8,293 bases of DNA. Source: an uncultured Fusibacter sp. (GTDB lineage: Bacteria > Bacillota > Clostridia > Peptostreptococcales > Acidaminobacteraceae). Below, in pieces: positions 1 to 6,230 of this stretch (the stretch's first letter is position 1; every line of letters starts with the position of its first letter). The translations under genes and the position numbers were made by a program. Below the pieces are notes generated by a model. It ran no database searches. It saw only the letters and a list, made by a program, of their open reading frames with translations, and was not told where the DNA came from. The stretch is taken from positions 1 through 8,293 of the forward strand of contig CALFXQ010000347.1 in NCBI GenBank assembly GCA_937958285.1, in the 5' to 3' direction.

Positions 1-13
1 TAGGAGGTTCCCA

Positions 14-454
14 ATGTCAGAGCAAAATAAAAAAGCGGATGGTTCCACAACCCAACTCATGTCTAAGTTGTTGAAGTCCAGCGCCGTAGAGCCATTTATC
101 GAAAGTCATGTTTCCGCTCTTAATATTCAACCCTTTCATCATCAACTACGCTTTTTAATGGCTGAAAAACATGTATCTACAAGTTTATTACAAACTTTAA
201 CACACATGGATCAGTCCTATTGCTATATGCTACAAAACGGCAGGAGAAAACCGTCGCGCGAGATGGTTTTTCGCATCGCCCTTGCATTAAAACTCTCCAT
301 AGAAGAGACAAATCAGCTGCTTAACGCCCTAGAAATGCGCGCCCTTTATGCTAGAGACCAAAGAGATGCAATCATTGTCTTTGCACTGATACACAGCCTT
401 ACTCTCGACGATGTCAACGACAAGATATCGCAATTTAAGTTGAAGTTGATTTAA
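14..454 (+). CDS. XRE-type helix-turn-helix protein of the kinase-associated kind
   Basis: A 146-residue soluble protein. The start is well supported: AGGAGG at 2-7 lies 6 nt before the ATG. Residues about 43-108 form a helix-turn-helix domain, with a recognition region around the NGRRKPSRE motif (75-83) and the helix IALALKLSIEETNQLL. The C-terminal tail (about 110-146), with RDAIIVFALIHSLTLDDVN, matches my memory of small HTH proteins that sit beside Ser/Thr kinase genes in Clostridia. The sequence shows the HTH fold; DNA binding is inferred. The N-terminal 40 residues are polar and unassigned. It converges on the kinase-hydrolase gene, 31 nt away, and I see no convincing terminator hairpin in that gap. 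It may regulate, or be a partner or substrate of, the neighbouring kinase; this is inference. No promoter is visible because the window starts 13 nt upstream, so it may be the last gene of an operon. Confidence 0.85.
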   Translation: MSEQNKKADGSTTQLMSKLLKSSAVEPFIESHVSALNIQPFHHQLRFLMAEKHVSTSLLQTLTHMDQSYCYMLQNGRRKPSREMVFRIALALKLSIEETNQLLNALEMRALYARDQRDAIIVFALIHSLTLDDVNDKISQFKLKLI

Positions 455-485
455 GCTTATATTTAGTTTTGGCGTTTAAATCCAC

Positions 486-2687
486 TTAAATCGAAACACC
501 CTCAATCACTCTGAAGGTCGTCAGGCTGAGCTCGTCTTTTGCTAGGGCTTCGATGGTACTTGGTGCTTTAATGGCGCCCTTAATAAACTGAGAAAAGAAG
601 TTTATTTGTTCTAGTGTAAATCCCCGATGCACAATATCACTAGTCAGACACAAGGCGCGAACCTGTAGCGCCTCTAGGGCATCTTGGGTGTTTTCCCAGC
701 GTTCTGGGCACATTTTCTCGCCCAGTGCTTCGATAATGCTTGCGCGTTGTTCTTTTGTGTAGCACTGTATTTCGTGAAGCACGTCATTATTGTCTATTTT
801 ATGCATAAACAGAAGCTTGGGTAGAGTTTTAAAGCAATTCAGGGCTTGTTTATCTCTGGTTATGGGAATCACACCCCATTGTTCTAAATCACCTAGACCT
901 ACTGGAAAGGGCAAATACGTGTTGCGAAATGTGTCTGTTGGCAACGTTACATGTCCGTTAATTGCAAGTGCGACTATCGCCTGAACGCATTCAGGATGTA
1001 GAATCGAAAAACGATATGCAAAGTGCCCTGGTGAGCCGCCGCCTAAAAATACATGCCTGTGCGACATGGTTATCCCTTGTTCGCATAAATATTGACATGC
1101 GTGAACGAGCATTGCCTTAAGTTGTAAATCGAGGCGTATGCTCGCTTTTATTTGCGTAGGTGTAATGGGGTGTTCTAAGTCTAGATTCTCAAGGCGACTA
1201 TCGGGTGTGAGGCTTAAAACCGTACTGTCGAAGAATGTGCTATAGGACCATTTGTGATCGACGCGGATGCGATATCGTGGCAGAGCAGGCAATAACCGCA
1301 CGCAAGGTGTATCTTCGCATATATTCGATATTGTATTTGCTGTTTCTGCTTCTAAACCCGTTTCTAGGGCTTGGTGCAGATTGCTATTGCCATTATAATG
1401 GGCAACTGGCGGTGTCACAATTAAATGCGAGGCTATCTGCTCAGGTTTTGTGAGTCCTGGAGGTAGCACGAGGTAATAGGGATAGTTAAATCCCGCTTCT
1501 GGGTTAGCCGGAATAAAGAGCCGCTGCTTAGTGCCATCGAGTTGGAGTTTTGGAAGGCCATGGGTTCTAAAATTCACATGGATAAAATGGTGGTTGGGCA
1601 AGGCCATTTGTATGCGAAGCTCGGTGTTTATGGGCAAGATGTTTACTGGTGCAATAGGGTTGTCGATAGTCAGTTGCCATTGACTTTTCCCATAGGGGAC
1701 ATATCTGAAACTCAGCGGCTTTAAGCCATCTGTTGTTTCAATCCAGAGCGCTGACACTGCATCTAAATTGATGCTTGCTTCTGTTTCCCATTCACATTGA
1801 CTGATATATCTTCTTTGAAGGTCAAATGTAGGCGCAAAGGGATCGATAGACTTTTCGTATTCGATGGTTTGGTGATGTTTGATCGCAAGGCGCTCACTTA
1901 GCTCCGATAGGCTTTGATAGCGCAGGTCCGGAGAAAAGCTTGTACATTTACCTATAACATCCATTAGTTCTGGGTCTAGTTGAATTTTCGTGGATTTTCC
2001 CCTGGAATTATGGGTGCCTTGAATAAGCTGTCCGGTGGCTAGGTAAAAAAGTGTGGCACCAAAGCTAAAGATATCGCTGCGCTGATCCGTTTGAAAGAAC
2101 CCATAGGCTTCTGGTGCTGCGAATCCAACGGTTCCAAGCACAACTGTGTCGCTTTGACCCGGAGTTTGCGCTTGTACATCTTGATTTTCTTTGAGGCTGC
2201 GTATGGTTACAAAATCTATAAGCACGATTTCGTCATGGGTACCTGTTTTCAAAATAAGATTAGAGGGCTTTAAATCGCGAAACACAATCGGCGGCTTTTG
2301 CGCATGAAAAAAGCTGAGAATATCGATGATTCTCAGTGCGATTTTTCTCAACTGTGCTTCATTAAGTGGCCCGTGCTCCTTTATGTAGGTCTCCAAATCG
2401 ATTCCATCTACAAAGTTGTATTGAATGTAGAGCAATGCTTGTGAGCCGTGGGTGGGTGTTGATTCGCCTTCGAAGATACCCCTAATCTGGGGTAGGTGAG
2501 GATGTTTTAGGGTTCGAATCCACTGGACCTCAGCGGCACCAATGTGATTTTTAGGTATGGCCTTTAAGATGGACCTTTCTAGCGTTGAATGGTTCATAAT
2601 CAACAAGGTGTACCCTATATGAGACGCTTTGAGTGTTTCTAACACCGTATGATCGCCATGTAGTTGTGGTGGGAGATGTATGTGCAT
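486..2687 (-). CDS. Ser/Thr protein kinase fused to an alpha/beta-hydrolase domain
   Basis: A 733-residue protein with no signal peptide or membrane helix, so probably cytosolic. Residues about 10-270 are a Hanks-type kinase: Lys42 in ILKAI, likely helix-C Glu53, catalytic loop FRDLKPSN (136-143, Asp138 and Asn143), metal-binding Asp158 in DFV, APE at 191-193 and helix-F Asp205. The glycine loop is not recognisable, the HRD His is Phe136 and the DFG Gly is Val160. Residues about 285-397 are beta-rich and unassigned. Residues about 398-705 look like an alpha/beta hydrolase: YPYYLVLPPG, RLDLQLKAM, elbow GGSPG with Ser552, RFSILHPE, then Asp632 or Asp635 and His687 as triad candidates. I recall similar sequences as stand-alone uncharacterised hydrolases. 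The start is fixed by an in-frame TGA at 2697-2699; GAGAGGA lies only 4 nt before the ATG. Phosphotransfer and hydrolase activity are both inferred, and substrates are unknown. No PASTA repeats, so it is not PrkC. Confidence 0.9.
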   Translation of the reverse strand: MHIHLPPQLHGDHTVLETLKASHIGYTLLIMNHSTLERSILKAIPKNHIGAAEVQWIRTLKHPHLPQIRGIFEGESTPTHGSQALLYIQYNFVDGIDLETYIKEHGPLNEAQLRKIALRIIDILSFFHAQKPPIVFRDLKPSNLILKTGTHDEIVLIDFVTIRSLKENQDVQAQTPGQSDTVVLGTVGFAAPEAYGFFQTDQRSDIFSFGATLFYLATGQLIQGTHNSRGKSTKIQLDPELMDVIGKCTSFSPDLRYQSLSELSERLAIKHHQTIEYEKSIDPFAPTFDLQRRYISQCEWETEASINLDAVSALWIETTDGLKPLSFRYVPYGKSQWQLTIDNPIAPVNILPINTELRIQMALPNHHFIHVNFRTHGLPKLQLDGTKQRLFIPANPEAGFNYPYYLVLPPGLTKPEQIASHLIVTPPVAHYNGNSNLHQALETGLEAETANTISNICEDTPCVRLLPALPRYRIRVDHKWSYSTFFDSTVLSLTPDSRLENLDLEHPITPTQIKASIRLDLQLKAMLVHACQYLCEQGITMSHRHVFLGGGSPGHFAYRFSILHPECVQAIVALAINGHVTLPTDTFRNTYLPFPVGLGDLEQWGVIPITRDKQALNCFKTLPKLLFMHKIDNNDVLHEIQCYTKEQRASIIEALGEKMCPERWENTQDALEALQVRALCLTSDIVHRGFTLEQINFFSQFIKGAIKAPSTIEALAKDELSLTTFRVIEGVSI

Positions 2688-2727
2688 AGAGTCCTCTCAT
2701 AAATGCATGGGCAAAAAATCTATCTTT

Positions 2728-2756
2728 AGTCTATCTGTTGCCCTAATGCCCGTCAA
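2728..2756 (-). promoter_or_regulatory. sigma-A-like promoter of the kinase-hydrolase gene
   Basis: Read on the minus strand, TTGACG (2751-2756) is separated by exactly 17 nt from TAGACT (2728-2733). This is a 5/6 match to the -35 and a 4/6 match to the -10 consensus. It lies about 40 nt upstream of the kinase start codon and downstream of the hairpin that ends the ABC operon, so the kinase can be transcribed on its own. Confidence 0.6.
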
Positions 2757-2852
2757 GAAATTTGAATGCCTTAACATTAACGCGAGCTGTTATAACGAAC
2801 CAAAGGGGACACCCATAGGTATTTTTGAGAGAACAATTGTGTGTTTTAAAGA

Positions 2853-2896
2853 CATAGGGGGCGTGTTCCGTCGAACCACGGAACACGCCCCCTATG
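2853..2896 (-). terminator. Perfect 19-bp hairpin after the ABC operon (terminator or REP-like repeat)
   Basis: Arms 2853-2871 and 2878-2896 are exact reverse complements of 19 bp (core GGGGGCGTGTTCCGT) around a 6-nt loop, CGAACC. It begins 5 nt after the TAA of the ATPase gene on the minus strand, where an operon terminator is expected. The run that follows on that strand is TCTTTAAAA, a poor U-tract, so intrinsic termination may be inefficient or not the only role. The GC-rich stem in an AT-rich gap resembles REP-like palindromes that I recall from clostridial genomes. That alternative is inference. Confidence 0.6.
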
Positions 2897-2901
2897 GTCC
2901 A

Positions 2902-3678
2902 TTAAAAGCCTTTTTGGAGGAGCCACTGCAGAGTTTGTGTTTCTCTACTTTTGCGTGTGCTAGAATCTATAAATTTTCCAAGGTTTAGTGCATCTTCTAT
3001 TTGCCCATCTTTAAGATAAATGATTTTTTCGTGAACAGATGCCACTTTGGGATCGTGGGTCACCGTTAAAAGTGTCTTGTTTTCGCGATTGAGTTGCGTC
3101 AATATATCGAGCACATCCCTTGCTGCGCTTGAGTGCAAGGCACCTGTTGGCTCATCGGCAAATAATATGCGCGGACTGTTAATAAGGGCTCTACATATTG
3201 CCGCGCGCTGCAACTGCCCGCCAGATACTTGGTTAATGCCGTGGTCTTTAACATGGTCAATGCCCAGTTGCTTCATTAGGGCAGTGGCTTTTAAGTAAAT
3301 ATCTGAGACCTTTGTGCCTATGGCTGTATGCGTACTCCGGGCCTTAAGCGCAGGCAGACAGATGTTGTCGATCAGACTTAAATTTTTTAATAAGTAGTTG
3401 TTTTGGAAGATAAAGCCCATGGTGCTCAACCTCAAATGAGCCAGTGCATCGGCACTTTTAGTGGCTAGATCGGTGCCTTCAATAAACACATTTCCAGATG
3501 TCATTTGGTCCATGCCGCTGATGGTGTAGAGCAAGGTAGATTTACCCGAACCCGACTGCCCCATAATTGCAACAGAGCTGCCTTCATCGATGGTAAAAGA
3601 AACATTTTTAAGTACCGTGTTACTAATTCCACCACTCGAAAAGGTTTTTACCAGATTTTTTACCTCTAGTAGTTGCAT
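2902..3678 (-). CDS. ABC exporter ATP-binding protein, MacB/LolD/BceA type
   Basis: A 258-residue nucleotide-binding subunit, expected to dimerise on the cytoplasmic face of the FtsX-type permease encoded just upstream. Motifs in order: Walker A GQSGSGKST (40-48), Q-loop Gln92 in FIFQNNYLL, signature VSGGQ (151-155), Walker B ILFADEP (171-177, with Asp175 and Glu176), and H-loop His208 in VTHDP. Length and motif spacing are normal for the family. One oddity is the D-loop, which reads GALHS where this family usually has GALDS, so the Asp is His182. The start is supported by AAAGGAG (3686-3692) 7 nt before the ATG, inside the end of the permease gene; the 13-nt overlap points to translational coupling. 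This family uses ATP to drive mechanical export or removal of peptides, lipoproteins or antibiotics from the membrane. The substrate here is unknown. Confidence 0.95.
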   Translation of the reverse strand: MQLLEVKNLVKTFSSGGISNTVLKNVSFTIDEGSSVAIMGQSGSGKSTLLYTISGMDQMTSGNVFIEGTDLATKSADALAHLRLSTMGFIFQNNYLLKNLSLIDNICLPALKARSTHTAIGTKVSDIYLKATALMKQLGIDHVKDHGINQVSGGQLQRAAICRALINSPRILFADEPTGALHSSAARDVLDILTQLNRENKTLLTVTHDPKVASVHEKIIYLKDGQIEDALNLGKFIDSSTRKSRETQTLQWLLQKGF

Positions 3679-6062
3679 AGTTGCGCTCCTTTCAGTTTGT
3701 TCGTCACGAGTATTATCAAGGTCAAGCCCAATAGCAGGGGCATTAGTAGTCCGAAAAGCACAAAATACAAGGGCTGAATGAGAAATGTCATATGCGTTAA
3801 GCCAAAAGACATCATCGTCAACAAGAGGGCAATAAAGCCTTCACCCAAATAGAGGGAAGCCACAGCGCCAAGGCCAATGCTTATACCCATGGCGATTAGC
3901 CCCTGATAAAAGTACAAAGATCGAACCGCCTGTTGGGTAAACCCCGTCGCCATTAAAATGGCATCTTCTGTTTTTTGCTTTTGCATGCGCAAGGTAATAA
4001 ACAGGACAGTCACCAAAGACACTAAGGCCATCACCACAATAAAAATAGCTATGACTGCGACTCTCAGGGCACGTGTTATCGTTCCTAGTGTTTGGTCCAT
4101 CAAAGTCTCCAGTGCAATGGTCTTTGCATGTGGAAACGCCGCACTCCAAGCATCAACTAAGGTATCGATGCGCGTCACACTGTCGATATCTATAAAATAG
4201 GCATACTGCTCGACTTCTACATGCGCAAGGGATGCGTCAGACTGCGCAGCAACTTTTGCGGTAATGCCACCATTTGTCACGTCTTGATAGACACCAACTA
4301 CCGTAAAGGTCTTCGAAACCCGTTCTTCAGAGGTTACTCCCAAGTCGAAATACAGGGTAATTGATTGTCCTATTTCAAGTTCAAGACGCTTGGCATTCAT
4401 AGCCGAAAGCGCAATCTCATCGGACTTCTCAGGCAATTTACCCAATTCTACATCGATGGGAAACTTATTAAAATCACCCGTTTCAACGGGGAATCGCATC
4501 AAGCCGTTTTGGCCCATAATATAGCTCTTTAAAGTTGCGAACCGGTGCCACTGGGTCACATGTTTCTCAGCCGATAGAGCCGCCTCTATCTGCGCAGTAT
4601 CGCGCTCAATTTGGGGGTATGCGGCTAGGGCCATGCGCACATCGCTCTTTGCTGCCCCCATATACTTAATAAAGTCCGGGGACGACAACGTCGAATAGAG
4701 ATTGAGGGGCATCAGTAAAATCAATGTCGCCAAGAAAAAAACAGACATAATTAACAACCACGCCCTCAAGTGGCCAATGAGCAAATGCAAACTCAGTGTT
4801 ATCTCAGCAGATTTAAAAAACACGAGGCGCTTAGGCGCTTTAATACTTTGGCTTTTCTTCGATTTCGATGGCAAATGCCCAAAGAGCAGCGCCTGCAAAA
4901 TTGTAAGCTTAGCAACAGACTTTAAGATGCGCCTCAATGACAAGTTCACAAGTATAAACATTATAAATGCAGCAATAAGGGGCAACAAGATTGTAAATAC
5001 TGAGAGTGGACTGGTGCCAAAACTCAATGCTATGTTTGCGGTAAAGAGATTTGAAAGTCCAAAAGAGGCGATGGCTGCAAGTATACAGGCAATTCCACTT
5101 AACCACGTATATTTATATAGGTATAACTGACGGATATCGCCATGAGTCATGCCAATTGCCTTTAATGTGCCAATTTCGCGTACCTCGTCTTCAATGGCAG
5201 CAAGCAGAGCAAAGCGCATATTCATCAGCGAAATCCCCACTAAAACAACACTCACCACAATAATCATCCCACTCATTAAACCATCGCCTATACCATTCAT
5301 TAATTTAATAAGGGGCAGAGTAATCGAAACGCCATTTTTGGGCATATGCGCATCTTCACTTAAATAAAGGGATTCAAAGTCCGAAATGCGCCCTTGGTCA
5401 TGGAGGCGAAAGGCAATAATCACCTCTCTACGAAAGGCCGAGGCATTTAAATTGTCAAAGTCGGTAGGATGCACCACAAATCGGATTGAAGAGGCGAGTG
5501 AAGAGCCCATTTGAGCATCGCGCATCAGGTGGGATACCTTATACGACACGGTACCAGCAGGGGTGTTTAGTCGCAGTGTGTCGCCTACCTTAACCTGTTT
5601 CTCTTTGGCGTACATCACAGGTATGCCAACCTCCCCAGGTCGGACCTCCACAATGTGGTTTTCTTGATCGAGCAAAAAGTCGAAGTGCTTGTTCTGGGCG
5701 ATAAAGTAGTTGTCTAGCAAGCTGTCGGACAAGCGAACCTCTGTACCGTTGGCTCGCCTAAAGGTCATATTCGCACCTTCAATGTTGACCATCGCTGTAA
5801 TTTGTGTCTGTTTGACCAATGTGCTTTTTCTAGCCAAGGACTCGATGGCCATTTGGTCAAATTCGCCAATATGCATCTGCATAAAGTGGGGGGGTTTTGC
5901 AATTTCCATAACGTTGTCAAGAGCGCCTGAGAGCCTTTCAATAACGAGAACACCTGTAGAAAGCAGTAGCGCTGCTATTAACAAGAATAAAAAGAGTGTT
6001 GCATTGATGACTTTATTGCGTTTAAGATCATTGCGAATGAGTGACATTAACAGCGGATTCAT
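3666..6062 (-). CDS. Large ABC exporter permease with two FtsX/MacB domains
   Basis: A 798-residue membrane protein, first gene of the permease-ATPase operon. Predicted membrane helices lie at about 19-41, 263-287, 318-342, 351-375, 433-455, 667-691, 720-748 and 761-786, giving a duplicated 1+3 layout. Each half has a large presumed extracytoplasmic domain after its first helix: about 42-262 (MacB periplasmic-core-like) and about 456-666. Cytoplasmic coupling segments are visible after helix 2 (EVREIGTLKAIG, 293-304) and, in weaker form, after helix 6 (KTEDAILMATG, 697-707). The architecture fits type VII ABC systems, which act mechanically on membrane or extracytoplasmic substrates. No lipoprotein, adaptor or two-component partner is adjacent on this strand. 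The ATG at 6062 is chosen because an in-frame TAG lies at 6084-6086 with no start codon between. The ribosome site AAAGGA (6078-6083) is 15 nt away, which is long; Met6 (6047) is the alternative. Confidence 0.93.
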   Translation of the reverse strand: MNPLLMSLIRNDLKRNKVINATLFLFLLIAALLLSTGVLVIERLSGALDNVMEIAKPPHFMQMHIGEFDQMAIESLARKSTLVKQTQITAMVNIEGANMTFRRANGTEVRLSDSLLDNYFIAQNKHFDFLLDQENHIVEVRPGEVGIPVMYAKEKQVKVGDTLRLNTPAGTVSYKVSHLMRDAQMGSSLASSIRFVVHPTDFDNLNASAFRREVIIAFRLHDQGRISDFESLYLSEDAHMPKNGVSITLPLIKLMNGIGDGLMSGMIIVVSVVLVGISLMNMRFALLAAIEDEVREIGTLKAIGMTHGDIRQLYLYKYTWLSGIACILAAIASFGLSNLFTANIALSFGTSPLSVFTILLPLIAAFIMFILVNLSLRRILKSVAKLTILQALLFGHLPSKSKKSQSIKAPKRLVFFKSAEITLSLHLLIGHLRAWLLIMSVFFLATLILLMPLNLYSTLSSPDFIKYMGAAKSDVRMALAAYPQIERDTAQIEAALSAEKHVTQWHRFATLKSYIMGQNGLMRFPVETGDFNKFPIDVELGKLPEKSDEIALSAMNAKRLELEIGQSITLYFDLGVTSEERVSKTFTVVGVYQDVTNGGITAKVAAQSDASLAHVEVEQYAYFIDIDSVTRIDTLVDAWSAAFPHAKTIALETLMDQTLGTITRALRVAVIAIFIVVMALVSLVTVLFITLRMQKQKTEDAILMATGFTQQAVRSLYFYQGLIAMGISIGLGAVASLYLGEGFIALLLTMMSFGLTHMTFLIQPLYFVLFGLLMPLLLGLTLIILVTNKLKGAQLCNY
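3686..3692 (-). promoter_or_regulatory. Ribosome binding site of the ATPase gene inside the permease gene
   Basis: AAAGGAG on the minus strand lies 7 nt upstream of the ATPase ATG at 3678 and within the last codons of the permease. It fixes the ATPase start and supports coupled translation across the 13-nt overlap. Confidence 0.85.
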
Positions 6063-6090
6063 AAGTGAATGGTACCATCCTTTCTATAAA

Positions 6091-6120
6091 ATCGTATATG
6101 ATCTTAAACAGTATAACCAA
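6091..6120 (-). promoter_or_regulatory. Possible promoter of the permease-ATPase operon
   Basis: On the minus strand, TTGGTT (6115-6120) precedes TATACG (6093-6098) with a 16-nt spacer, or TACGAT (6091-6096) with an 18-nt spacer. Either -10 matches consensus at 4/6. The position, about 30-60 nt before the start codon in a divergent intergenic region, is sensible. The match is weak, and a good TATACT (6110-6115) also occurs there without a -35. Confidence 0.3.
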
Positions 6121-6182
6121 TTACTGGCGTAAAAATGGTAATTTTACAGAATCCTCATCTCAATCTAATAAAAGTGTTTCAA

Positions 6183-6211
6183 TTGATACGTACCCTGTTT
6201 AATGATAAAAT
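6183..6211 (+). promoter_or_regulatory. Strong extended -10 sigma-A promoter of the acetyltransferase gene
   Basis: TTGATA (6183-6188), a 17-nt spacer, and TAAAAT (6206-6211), with an extended TG at 6203-6204. Each hexamer matches consensus at 5/6. Initiation about 7 nt downstream would leave a leader of only about 13 nt, beginning at the AAAGGAG ribosome site. This rules against translation from the in-frame ATG at 6135, which lies upstream of the promoter. Confidence 0.8.
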
Positions 6212-6217
6212 CATTGC

Positions 6218-6224
6218 AAAGGAG
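6218..6224 (+). promoter_or_regulatory. Ribosome binding site that decides the acetyltransferase start
   Basis: AAAGGAG lies 6 nt before the ATG at 6231. The longer frame opening at 6135 has no comparable site, so the start is placed at 6231. Confidence 0.88.
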
Positions 6225-6230
6225 TTTAAC

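Noticed and set aside
455..485. Bidirectional terminator between the convergent HTH and kinase genes
   Set aside because: Only a weak TTTAA/TTAAA pair is visible; there is no GC stem or proper T-run.
2789..2840. Short palindromes GTTATAAC (2789-2796) and ACAATTGT (2833-2840) as regulator sites
   Set aside because: Eight-base AT-rich palindromes are common by chance, and neither is repeated nearby.
2680..2988. 102-codon open frame on + across the intergenic gap, hairpin and ATPase 3' end
   Set aside because: It runs through a perfect palindrome and a promoter of the opposite strand and ends in antisense of the ATPase; there is no family resemblance.
4702..5130. 142-codon open frame on + inside the permease gene
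   Set aside because: It is antisense to a clear FtsX-type permease, its product resembles no family, and it has no convincing ribosome site.
5710..6132. 140-codon open frame on + covering the 5' end of the permease gene
   Set aside because: It is an antisense shadow of the permease N-terminus; its hydrophobic stretch is the complement of real membrane-helix codons.
6129..6147. Inverted repeat GTAAAA-N7-TTTTAC in the divergent promoter region, as an operator
   Set aside because: Six-base AT-rich arms are expected by chance here and do not overlap the good promoter.
6135..6230. In-frame N-terminal extension of the acetyltransferase starting at the ATG at 6135
   Set aside because: It has no ribosome site, and the strong promoter at 6183-6211 and AAAGGAG at 6218 lie within it, so translation must start at 6231.
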